Below, one piece after another: positions 8,233-14,330 of a DNA stretch of 14,330 bases; position 1 is the first letter of the stretch, and each line of letters begins with the position of its first letter. Below the pieces are notes generated by a model. That model ran no database searches. It was not told where the DNA came from and worked only from the letters and a program-made list of their open reading frames with translations. Origin of the DNA: CAZADS01 sp964483985 (GTDB lineage Bacteria; Pseudomonadota; Alphaproteobacteria; Thalassobaculales; Thalassobaculaceae). The translations under genes and the position numbers were made by a program. The DNA is taken from assembly GCA_964483985.1 (NCBI GenBank), contig CAZADS010000064.1, positions 1 through 14,330 of the forward strand. The letters are read 5' to 3'.

Positions 8233-8616
8233 TTAACCAACATCAATAGAATCGACTCTGCTCTCATAAAAAGCCATGTAATGTTTTATCTCTAACGCTT
8301 CATCATAAGGTGATTGATAAGACCAAATAGCCTGTTGGGACAAATCGCCTTTAATTTGTAAATTCCAATAAGATGCATACCCTTTAAACGGGCAGTAACT
8401 AGAATGATCCGTTTGGACAAGAAATTCCATATTCACGTCGCAGGGCGGAAAATAATAAACCACTGGGTAATCTGATTCCCACAGAGAAACGGTTTTTACA
8501 CTGTCTGCTATGATTTCACCTTTAAACATGACTTTCACTCGTTTTTCAACCTGAGAGTATTTCATAAGCCTTTCCGGGTTTTTGATAAAACCTGGGGCCC
8601 GATTGAGGGCTATCAT
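8233..8616 (-). CDS. DUF427 domain protein
   Basis: Small cytoplasmic protein of 127 residues that is essentially one DUF427 domain. The tell-tale pattern is present: WESDYPVVYYFPPCDV near 46-61, the CPFKGYASYW block at 75-84, AIWSYQSP near 96-103 and MAFYESRV near 114-121. No enzymatic role is firmly established for the family. An in-frame GTG at 8643 would add nine residues, but ATG 8616 is preceded by AAGGA with good spacing, so I start there. It is the last gene of the minus-strand run, 110 bp after the TauD-family gene, and converges on the hydratase gene across a 29-bp gap with no obvious hairpin. Its role beside a dioxygenase and flavin enzyme is unknown. Confidence 0.85.
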   Translation of the reverse strand: MIALNRAPGFIKNPERLMKYSQVEKRVKVMFKGEIIADSVKTVSLWESDYPVVYYFPPCDVNMEFLVQTDHSSYCPFKGYASYWNLQIKGDLSQQAIWSYQSPYDEALEIKHYMAFYESRVDSIDVG

Positions 8617-8726
8617 TTTGTTATTCCTTGTTGTAAATAACACGAAAAAAGTTAGTAGTAACGTTCTCGATCATCGAACCATAAATGTACACCACTCGCC
8701 TCGATGCTCCTGCACAGAAATAAATT

Positions 8727-9563
8727 TTAATGACATGGTCTATGAGTACCTTTTAAAGCTATCCTTAATAATTTTCGTTCATTAGGAAAATAATCTGACA
8801 CAGGATAATGCAAGCAGTGTATGTTTTCCCAAACAACAAGCGTGTTTATCTCCCAAACCAGCCTAAAACTATATTCCGGTCTTTGAGCATGCTTATACAA
8901 TTTGCTTAATAATGCATCCCCTTGCTCGTTTTCCATACCTACAATATTGTGACAAAAAATGGGTACATTCACAAAAAGATAATTTTTCCCGTTTTTCGGG
9001 TTTCTGCAAACGAGGGGATGAACTATAGGCGGTTGTTCACTCATCTTTCGTAATTCTTCTTCAGTCCACCTATTCCTCGCATTCTGGGTCGGTGCTTCCA
9101 ATCTATGGTTAGTTTCCAATTTATCAATTTTCGACTTAGTGCGCTCATCCAAGCCCTCATAAGCGGCTTCTAAATTCGTGAAAAGAGTGTCACCTCCGCA
9201 GGGAGGTATAATTTTTGCGTGTAAAGATAAAATAGCTGCAGGCTTTTCTGTAAACGAATAATCCATATGCCAAAAGTTAATGACCTGTTTCTCATTGGGT
9301 TTAATCTTTATTACAGCAACTTCCGATGGGTTACCGTCTTGAGGCTCTAGATCTTCAGCGTAGGGTTCACCAAAAATTCTCATAAAGTCCAAATATTCTC
9401 TGGGGTTCAAGTCTTGATTCCTAAAAACTAATACCTTACGGTCGATCAATAATTGGCGCAGTTGCCGCGCAACGCTTGCAGACATTGTTTTACCCTTGGA
9501 ATTTAGAATTTCCGCTCCAATAGCGGGAGTAATTAGCCGAAAATCAACCAGCTGCTGAGACAT
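8727..9563 (-). CDS. TauD/TfdA-family Fe(II)/2-oxoglutarate-dependent dioxygenase
   Basis: Cytoplasmic non-haem iron enzyme of 278 residues, the usual family size. It couples oxidative decarboxylation of 2-oxoglutarate to hydroxylation, and often C-N, C-S or C-O cleavage, of a small substrate. The iron ligands His99 and Asp101 are in NFWHMDYSF and the distal His252 is in LHYPVSDY. The 2-oxoglutarate-binding arginine is probably Arg267 in LLRIAL. The PCGGDTLFTN block near 120-129, with HPLVCRNP and YLFVNV further on, gives the standard fold order. ATG 9563 has AAGGAT eight bases upstream. It follows the PLP-enzyme gene after 113 bp that contain a perfect hairpin. Substrate is unknown; taurine, chlorophenoxyacetate, betaine and sulfate-ester enzymes all share this architecture. 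Confidence 0.92.
   Translation of the reverse strand: MSQQLVDFRLITPAIGAEILNSKGKTMSASVARQLRQLLIDRKVLVFRNQDLNPREYLDFMRIFGEPYAEDLEPQDGNPSEVAVIKIKPNEKQVINFWHMDYSFTEKPAAILSLHAKIIPPCGGDTLFTNLEAAYEGLDERTKSKIDKLETNHRLEAPTQNARNRWTEEELRKMSEQPPIVHPLVCRNPKNGKNYLFVNVPIFCHNIVGMENEQGDALLSKLYKHAQRPEYSFRLVWEINTLVVWENIHCLHYPVSDYFPNERKLLRIALKGTHRPCH
8752..8766. repeat. 15-bp direct repeat, copy 1 (inside the 3' end of the TauD-family gene)
   Basis: The word tttaaagctatcctt is identical here and at 9563-9577, one copy inside the last codons of the dioxygenase gene and one over its start codon and ribosome site. The second copy is functional as a Shine-Dalgarno region; the first has no obvious role. Chance is possible in AT-rich sequence. 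Confidence 0.5.
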
Positions 9564-9577
9564 TTAAAGCTATCCTT
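9563..9577. repeat. 15-bp direct repeat, copy 2 (start and ribosome-binding region of the TauD-family gene)
   Basis: Identical to 8752-8766. On the minus strand this copy contains AAGGAT and the bases up to the first A of the ATG, so it supplies the translation start signal of the dioxygenase gene. Confidence 0.5.
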
Positions 9578-9607
9578 TTCTTAACTACGCGAATTAAGTA
9601 AATAACT

Positions 9608-9626
9608 TCGCTATTTCGAATAGCGA
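9608..9626 (-). terminator. Perfect 8-bp hairpin between the PLP-enzyme and TauD-family genes
   Basis: tcgctatt / aatagcga arms (9608-9615 and 9619-9626) around a three-base loop. Read on the minus strand it is followed by the T-rich AGTTATTTACTTAATT, a poor but possible terminator tail. Its place in a 113-bp gap suggests a partial terminator, a processing site or an operator just ahead of the dioxygenase gene. I cannot distinguish these from sequence. Confidence 0.4.
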
Positions 9627-9676
9627 GTCTTAGAGACCGTTGCTAAGCCGACATATCAACAAGCTGGACCAAAATG

Positions 9677-10813
9677 TCAAAGCAAAACGGCTAAGCTATC
9701 AAATAACTGATCTATATCGGACCGATCGTTAAACAAATATGGACTTACCCTAATTGCACCATCTCTGCGACTGACATAAACATTTTTACGCGCTAGATCA
9801 TGGATCAAGCTATCAGGTATCGGTCGTCTATTCCAAAGACCCACAAAGTGACCAACTCGCATTGATGGCGGAGGAACGTCAAACCCCATATCTTGGGCAC
9901 GATCAGCGATGTAATCGGTCAAAATACGCAATGTATTTTGTATTTCGTGTACACCCCAAGTTTCAATCTGTTTGAGAGCTGCTTCCGCCATCGGAAGGTG
10001 TATCATACTGCCTGCCGATCCCATGTCGAAACGCCTCGCACCTACCTGATATTGATCGGAATATCCTGGTGAAATTTCCATAGATGGTGCGTTCCTGCGA
10101 CTCTGGTGGTTATCTTCCAGAGGAATCCCTGTTTGCCATTTTGGTGCAACGTACATAAAACCCATAGCGTCTGGGCACAAAAGCCATTTATACGCAGAGA
10201 CTACTAAATAATCTGGCTTGATTTTTATGACATCGGTAGGCAGCGCTCCCGCTGACTGTGTCGCATCAATCACCAAAGGGATTTCGAGCTCGTTACATCT
10301 TTGCCCAATTTGTGAGAGATTTAACATGGATCCATCGGTCCAATGACAATTCGGCAGAGCAACGATCCCCGTTGCTTTATCAATTCTATCTAAAATCTCT
10401 GTTGTCCAATCAAAATTGGTTGGACGCGGAACCACCCGAAGTCGTCCAAGATTGCGTTTAGAAAAAATTTGCCATGCATAATAGTTAGAAGGAAACTGCC
10501 CCTCTAAAACCAATATTTCCTGATTTTCTTCTATATGTAGATTACGAGCCGCCACGGCAATCCCGTAGCTGGTCGAACATGTAATTGCTATGTCGTCTCC
10601 CGTCGCCCCAACCATTTTAGCGAATAAATTTCTACAATTTTCCATTTCAGCCGTGACATTTTGTCTATCCGGCTCCCAAGGATGCCATTTCCTTTCCACT
10701 CCTCTAAAGCCAGCAACCGCACTTTCTTTTAAACAGGGCGATTGAGCGGCACAATTTAGATAAGAAATGTTTCTTGGGATATCGAACAAATCTTTCTGAT
10801 TTGGCAGAGTCAT
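9677..10813 (-). CDS. Aminotransferase class V-fold PLP enzyme
   Basis: Fold-type I PLP enzyme of the class V group, which includes isopenicillin-N epimerase-like proteins, kynureninase relatives and cysteine desulfurases. From ATG 10813 it has 378 residues. The N-terminal SYLNCAAQSP block matches the family opening. The cofactor ring is probably contacted by Asp183 and Gln186 (VIDATQSAG) and stacked by His157 (NCHWTDG), and Lys209 in VSAYKWLL is the Schiff-base lysine. No active-site cysteine loop of NifS/IscS type is evident, so an epimerase, lyase or transaminase role is more likely than desulfuration. A TTG at 10840 would add nine residues without a ribosome site. It lies 53 bp after the flavin oxidoreductase gene and is probably cotranscribed. 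The reaction is unknown; an amino group created or exposed by its neighbours could be its target. Confidence 0.87.
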   Translation of the reverse strand: MTLPNQKDLFDIPRNISYLNCAAQSPCLKESAVAGFRGVERKWHPWEPDRQNVTAEMENCRNLFAKMVGATGDDIAITCSTSYGIAVAARNLHIEENQEILVLEGQFPSNYYAWQIFSKRNLGRLRVVPRPTNFDWTTEILDRIDKATGIVALPNCHWTDGSMLNLSQIGQRCNELEIPLVIDATQSAGALPTDVIKIKPDYLVVSAYKWLLCPDAMGFMYVAPKWQTGIPLEDNHQSRRNAPSMEISPGYSDQYQVGARRFDMGSAGSMIHLPMAEAALKQIETWGVHEIQNTLRILTDYIADRAQDMGFDVPPPSMRVGHFVGLWNRRPIPDSLIHDLARKNVYVSRRDGAIRVSPYLFNDRSDIDQLFDSLAVLL

Positions 10814-10866
10814 GGTATTTAATCCAAACAACTTTTTCAAAATAGAATTTTAAAATACCCGCTTTG

Positions 10867-12813
10867 TTATAGTGCTTCAGCCAAAGTATGACTGCCTTGG
10901 ATCGCCGCTAATAAATTACGGGGTGATCTACAATCCCCAACTAAATGAACAGTGGCTCTATCTAATTCCTTTGCGAGCATATCTTGGGAAATGCGAGGTG
11001 ATGCATAAACTATTAAATCAACATCTTCTATCACGCTATCCAACCTACTGTAGGCATTTCGTAGTTTCAGATTTCCGCCAATGAAACTCACCACCTCCTG
11101 CGCTGTCCGAATTTCGATTCCAGCAGAGTAGAGACGTCGGTAAACACCAATTGCACTGCAGTAATTGACACCTCCTGCAATTCTAGCCCTCGACGTGACC
11201 AATATCAACTGATCAAAATTTTCGCCTAAAGAATCAGCAACGCCATATGTTGCTGGTCCATGATCTTCGTCAATTAAAACAGCCAAACCACCAATTCGAA
11301 CTCTTCCTTCTTGAACATATTCACGAGCTGAGATTACTCGGTTACCCGCGGTTAAATTCGGTGGAAGTCGTTGTCGGGACCCAGTTGCTAAAATCACAAC
11401 GTCAGGGTCGAACGAATTAATATCTTCCACGGTCGCACACTTATTAAGAACGAATTCCACGCCGTAATATTTTCCCATATATTCTTGATAACTTATGATA
11501 TTTTTCATTTCTGAACGACCAGGTAATTCGGCCTCCAAACGAAGCCCACCGCCGACACCGTCCGAAGAACTAAAAACAGTCACGCCATGACCTCGTGCAG
11601 CCGCTACCCAAGCAGCCTCCATCCCAGCCGGCCCAGCACCCACCACTAGTACACGACAAGCATTTTCGGCCGGTTTAGGCAATCTTTCTGCCTCTCCATC
11701 CTGACCGAGATAGGGATTGTGATGATCTGATAAGGGTTTTCCAAGATGCACTTCACCCCAAGGAAAGTTATCAAATACACTTGGCCGAATTTCTGACAGG
11801 CGGCCTTTTTTAGCCTTTTCCACCCACGCTGCATCGGCGATAAGTGAACGGGACATGCCAATTAAATCGCCATATCCTTCTTGAATAATTTGTTCAGCAA
11901 ACTCGGGAGTATCAATGCGGCCAAGTGCCATCACGGGGATCCCACGAGATGCCGCTCGCATGCGCTTATGTAAATTGATAAAATGACCAGGTTGAAAATA
12001 TAGATCTGGAACGTGTGTCTCCAAACTCAAACTAAAATTCCCCTGACCGTAAGCAAAATAATCAAAATTACCGGTATTGGCTAAATATGCGGTAATTTTT
12101 TCGGCTTCGTCCGGATTTATTCCAGATTCTACCCCTTCATCTGCTGGCATTTTTAACCCAATTATAAAATTATCACCGCATGCCGCTCTGATGCCAGCTG
12201 CAATATGTCGGACAAACCGGGTTCTACCATCTATGTTTCCCCCAAAAATATCTTCGCGATTATTTGATGCCGGTGAAAGAAATTGCATAATCAGGTACCC
12301 ATGGGCACCATGAAGTTCAATTCCGTCAAAACCACAATGATAAAGTCGAATTCCTACTGAAATATAAGCCTCAACGACCCGTTCAACCTCCAACGTGTGC
12401 ATAACATGAGGCACTGTCCAACTATACGGATCAGGAAGATTGGACACGCCAATGGGTGATTTAGTTGGATGCCACAATTGTTGACGTCCCGGATGCCAAA
12501 GTTGACCAATTAATATTGCACCTTCTTTGTGAATATCATCAGCAATCGCCTTAAATGCCATTTCGTTAGTGCTATCGAAACCAGTAACAGTAGAAGATTG
12601 AGCAATTGCCTCTGGGTCAACTGCTATAATCTCTGTTATCAACATCCCAACACCTCCCCGAGCCCGTTCGATGAGAAAACTTCTCCAAGCATCAGTGATT
12701 TGGTTATTGCGAGCAAAGTTGGTTACCGTGGCACAAAGACAAACACGATTACTAATTTGACGCCCAGCAATTTCAATGCCTGATAACAGGCTTGGATATG
12801 AGGGTTTATTCAT
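10867..12813 (-). CDS. Two-domain FMN/FAD oxidoreductase (trimethylamine dehydrogenase / 2,4-dienoyl-CoA reductase type) lacking [4Fe-4S] cysteines
   Basis: Long flavoprotein of 648 residues. The N-terminal old-yellow-enzyme TIM barrel (about 5-340) shows GQLWHPGRQ at 103-111, ELHGAHGYLIMQFLSP at 166-181 and the phosphate-binding region MALGRID near 295-301. The C-terminal FAD/NAD part begins with VLVVGAGPAGMEAA (388-401), and ATGSR is at 476-480. Relatives bind a [4Fe-4S] cluster in the linker through C-x2-C-x3-C and a later C before NP. Here the corresponding linker runs RPSVFDNFPW then SDHHNP, so the ligands appear to be Ser345, Asp348, Trp352 and Asp363. The frame is intact and the surrounding RP and NP landmarks remain. 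ATG 12813 has AAGG nine bases upstream. The substrate may be an N-methyl amine or an enoyl compound. Electron transfer between flavins would need another route if the cluster is truly absent. Confidence 0.88.
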   Translation of the reverse strand: MNKPSYPSLLSGIEIAGRQISNRVCLCATVTNFARNNQITDAWRSFLIERARGGVGMLITEIIAVDPEAIAQSSTVTGFDSTNEMAFKAIADDIHKEGAILIGQLWHPGRQQLWHPTKSPIGVSNLPDPYSWTVPHVMHTLEVERVVEAYISVGIRLYHCGFDGIELHGAHGYLIMQFLSPASNNREDIFGGNIDGRTRFVRHIAAGIRAACGDNFIIGLKMPADEGVESGINPDEAEKITAYLANTGNFDYFAYGQGNFSLSLETHVPDLYFQPGHFINLHKRMRAASRGIPVMALGRIDTPEFAEQIIQEGYGDLIGMSRSLIADAAWVEKAKKGRLSEIRPSVFDNFPWGEVHLGKPLSDHHNPYLGQDGEAERLPKPAENACRVLVVGAGPAGMEAAWVAAARGHGVTVFSSSDGVGGGLRLEAELPGRSEMKNIISYQEYMGKYYGVEFVLNKCATVEDINSFDPDVVILATGSRQRLPPNLTAGNRVISAREYVQEGRVRIGGLAVLIDEDHGPATYGVADSLGENFDQLILVTSRARIAGGVNYCSAIGVYRRLYSAGIEIRTAQEVVSFIGGNLKLRNAYSRLDSVIEDVDLIVYASPRISQDMLAKELDRATVHLVGDCRSPRNLLAAIQGSHTLAEAL

Positions 12814-13120
12814 AACTTTATACCTTTTAACAAATCAGCATTTAGACCTATGTAGATGTCAGATTAATCACGCAATAACCAGATCTTAAGTAAAACAAAT
12901 TATTAATTACTTTTCATATTAGAACTCAATCGGGAATCTTACATTTTTAATCGGCTCAGACTATTTAGCGACCGCCCAGAAAAACTCATGCACGCTAACA
13001 AAGCGTAGAAAAAAAGTCCCAGTTGTAACTAGTGTCCCTTTTAGCCGTTTACCTGTGATTACCTTCCGGTTTAAATTCAGATAAAGGCTACCGGATAGCT
13101 TTCTTAACGAGCCCAAATTT
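12814..13120. other. 307-bp intergenic region between NAPRTase-like and flavin oxidoreductase genes
   Basis: AT-rich and without a plausible gene on either strand. It should hold the promoter of the minus-strand oxidoreductase operon. I found no convincing -35/-10 pair, only a TTGAGT (12924-12929, minus) with poorly spaced AT-rich hexamers. A short AT-rich palindrome (12898-12908) and a five-base hairpin (12992-13006) are present but weak. No tRNA-like T-loop was seen. Confidence 0.6.
13084..13102 (-). terminator. Weak candidate terminator after the NAPRTase-like gene
   Basis: gcta (13087-13090) pairs with tagc (13096-13099) around ccgga, extended by two A-T pairs past one mismatch, about 20 bases after the stop codon. 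On the minus strand CTTTATCT follows. The stem is short and the tail only partly T-rich, so this is a low-confidence call. Confidence 0.2.
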
Positions 13121-14308
13121 TTATTTTCTAAGTAAAAATTCTCGACCTAACTTCACAAGACCAGAACCATCATAATCAATGATATCCGCAGTAGCATAAG
13201 TTTCGCTCCATTTCTCCGGAAGAAAAGATCCAGTACCTACCGCATCTAACGGAGCGTCCGCCAGAGCCATAATCCTACATTTTTCCGGAGAAAAACCACT
13301 CGACCCAACGATTTTCACTTTTGGAAAACCCGAATCGTTTAACGTCTCTCGCAAATGCCAAACCGACGCAGCCGAAACTCCTGTCCCAATCAAATGACGT
13401 AATTCTGCGTCCGACCTATAACCTCTGATGGCTTTCGTCGCATTTCTTTCTAAAACCGCATAAGAATTAGCCATGTCTAATCCTTGAACATAACGGCCTC
13501 CATGGGTATCAAGACGCAAAGCAAGGCCACCTAAATTGGCCAGGTCAGGGAACCTTTTACATACGGCAACAGCATCTGAAATTTCTTGACCAAAATAATC
13601 AATTAAAACGGTAAGGTTTTCTTGGGGATGCGTCTCATGAAACATCTCAGCTGCCCGGACTGTCGAACCCGCGTAACCAATCAGAGCATGGGGCATGGTC
13701 CCATATCCTTGGTTTTGTCCGAAAAAATGAGCTGTTTCATCAGTGGCATTTCCAATAAAGCCTATTGCACCTATTTTTTTTTGTGCTTTACGTGAACCGA
13801 CACTTGCTCCATAAGCCATCAACTCTGCCATATCCGTTCCAGCGCAATGCCTAGCATCCATGGCTAGAAAAGCAGACCTAGGTAATTCTATACACATTAC
13901 ATAAGCATTGTAGGCTGCAACACAGGGCGCACCAAGTTTTTGCAGAAATTGGGTTTCCAAATCAACCAGATGAAATAATGATCCCGAAACATAGAGAATG
14001 GGCTCCCCCGCCCCTACCCAGGCTCCTTCCTTGTATCGAAGATCTATTTTTATTTTAGCCTGTCGCTCCTTGGCCATTCGCTTCAGCCAATGGACAGCCA
14101 TATTCGGTGCACTGGTTACTGGTCGCCTCATAAAAACAGCGTAGGTAACCTGACAATCCCCAAAGCGTTCAACTATAGCCTTAGTTCTCAAAAAATATTT
14201 ATCTGCAAATTGAGGTATGGAGTGGTTATCTGGATATCCCGCAATTTGCGATGCCGATTGAGAGTTATCTATCTGATTTGAATCTACTTTGGATTTAATT
14301 GAGCTCAT
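13121..14308 (-). CDS. pncB: Nicotinate phosphoribosyltransferase-like protein
   Basis: NAD-salvage enzyme family that joins nicotinate and PRPP, with ATP hydrolysis, to give nicotinate mononucleotide in the cytoplasm. It has 395 residues, near the usual 390-400. QFADKYFLRT (33-42) is the typical family opening. GSRKA is at 171-175 and GTMPHALIG, with the conserved histidine at 207, at 203-211. RLDTHGGRYVQG lies at 265-276, VGSSGFSPEK at 334-343 and VGTGSFLPE at 357-365. The first 30 residues are polar, Ser/Asn/Gln-rich and unlike the domain, so the true start may be further in, but no better in-frame start was found. ATG 14308 has only a weak AGG site. It is separated from the oxidoreductase gene by 307 bp and may be a separate unit. 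Orthology is not proved, and a paralogous phosphoribosyltransferase with another ring substrate cannot be excluded. Confidence 0.85.
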   Translation of the reverse strand: MSSIKSKVDSNQIDNSQSASQIAGYPDNHSIPQFADKYFLRTKAIVERFGDCQVTYAVFMRRPVTSAPNMAVHWLKRMAKERQAKIKIDLRYKEGAWVGAGEPILYVSGSLFHLVDLETQFLQKLGAPCVAAYNAYVMCIELPRSAFLAMDARHCAGTDMAELMAYGASVGSRKAQKKIGAIGFIGNATDETAHFFGQNQGYGTMPHALIGYAGSTVRAAEMFHETHPQENLTVLIDYFGQEISDAVAVCKRFPDLANLGGLALRLDTHGGRYVQGLDMANSYAVLERNATKAIRGYRSDAELRHLIGTGVSAASVWHLRETLNDSGFPKVKIVGSSGFSPEKCRIMALADAPLDAVGTGSFLPEKWSETYATADIIDYDGSGLVKLGREFLLRK

Positions 14309-14330
14309 GGGCCCAGCCTGAGGAGATTAT

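Noticed and set aside
8582..8785. 67-codon plus-strand frame over the DUF427 - dioxygenase gap
   Set aside because: It is antisense to the start of the DUF427 gene and the end of the dioxygenase gene, with no recognisable domain.
11646..11861. 71-codon minus-strand frame across the flavoprotein linker, as a sign that a frameshift removed the Fe-S cysteines
   Set aside because: The main frame is open throughout and keeps the conserved residues on both sides (RP, NP, VVGAGPAG). The alternative frame does not encode the C-x2-C-x3-C motif.
12992..13006. acgct-aacaa-agcgt hairpin next to an A-run as a terminator
   Set aside because: The stem is only five bases, and on the minus strand the T-run comes before rather than after the hairpin, so the polarity is wrong for the gene upstream.
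12814..13120. tRNA or small RNA gene in the longest gap
   Set aside because: No T-loop or cloverleaf-like arms were found, and there is no clear promoter-terminator pair.

Overview
This window looks like a catabolic and transport segment of a proteobacterial chromosome. The base composition is AT-leaning (roughly 40-45% G+C by eye, not computed). Gene packing is dense, and most genes have clear Shine-Dalgarno sites. The order livG - acyl-CoA ligase - livH - livM - binding protein is typical of Alpha- and Betaproteobacteria. The AT bias would fit a marine alphaproteobacterium, but that placement is inference.

Left part (1-5935, minus strand): one operon reading right to left. It encodes a LivG-type ATPase, an AMP-forming acyl-CoA ligase, the LivH and LivM permeases, and a periplasmic binding protein that runs off the left edge. 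LivF, the second ATPase, is not in the window and may lie just beyond position 1. The ligase inside the transporter operon suggests the imported compound, or a product of it, is a carboxylate that becomes a CoA thioester.

Middle (5936-8203): a 0.2-kb AT-rich divergent control region carries a perfect palindrome (6048-6062). It separates the liv operon from a plus-strand pair: an M20 zinc amidohydrolase of the N-carbamoyl-amino-acid / allantoate type, and a 2-keto-4-pentenoate hydratase (MhpD)-family protein. Divergent, possibly co-regulated transcription suggests an import-and-degrade unit, but the substrate cannot be read from sequence.

Right part (8233-14308, minus strand): in transcription order, a nicotinate phosphoribosyltransferase-like gene, a 307-bp gap, a two-domain FMN/FAD oxidoreductase of the trimethylamine dehydrogenase / dienoyl-CoA reductase type, a class V aminotransferase-fold PLP enzyme, a TauD/TfdA Fe(II)/2-oxoglutarate dioxygenase and a DUF427 protein. 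The oxidoreductase to DUF427 genes look like an uncharacterised catabolic set. The most striking observation is that the oxidoreductase keeps both flavin domains and the linker around the usual [4Fe-4S] site, but all four ligand cysteines appear to be replaced (Ser345, Asp348, Trp352, Asp363).

Several genes have an upstream in-frame TTG or GTG that lengthens the open frame, while a better-supported start lies further in. Coordinates below use the preferred start and the text gives the alternative. I saw no insertion sequences, CRISPR arrays, tRNA or rRNA genes.
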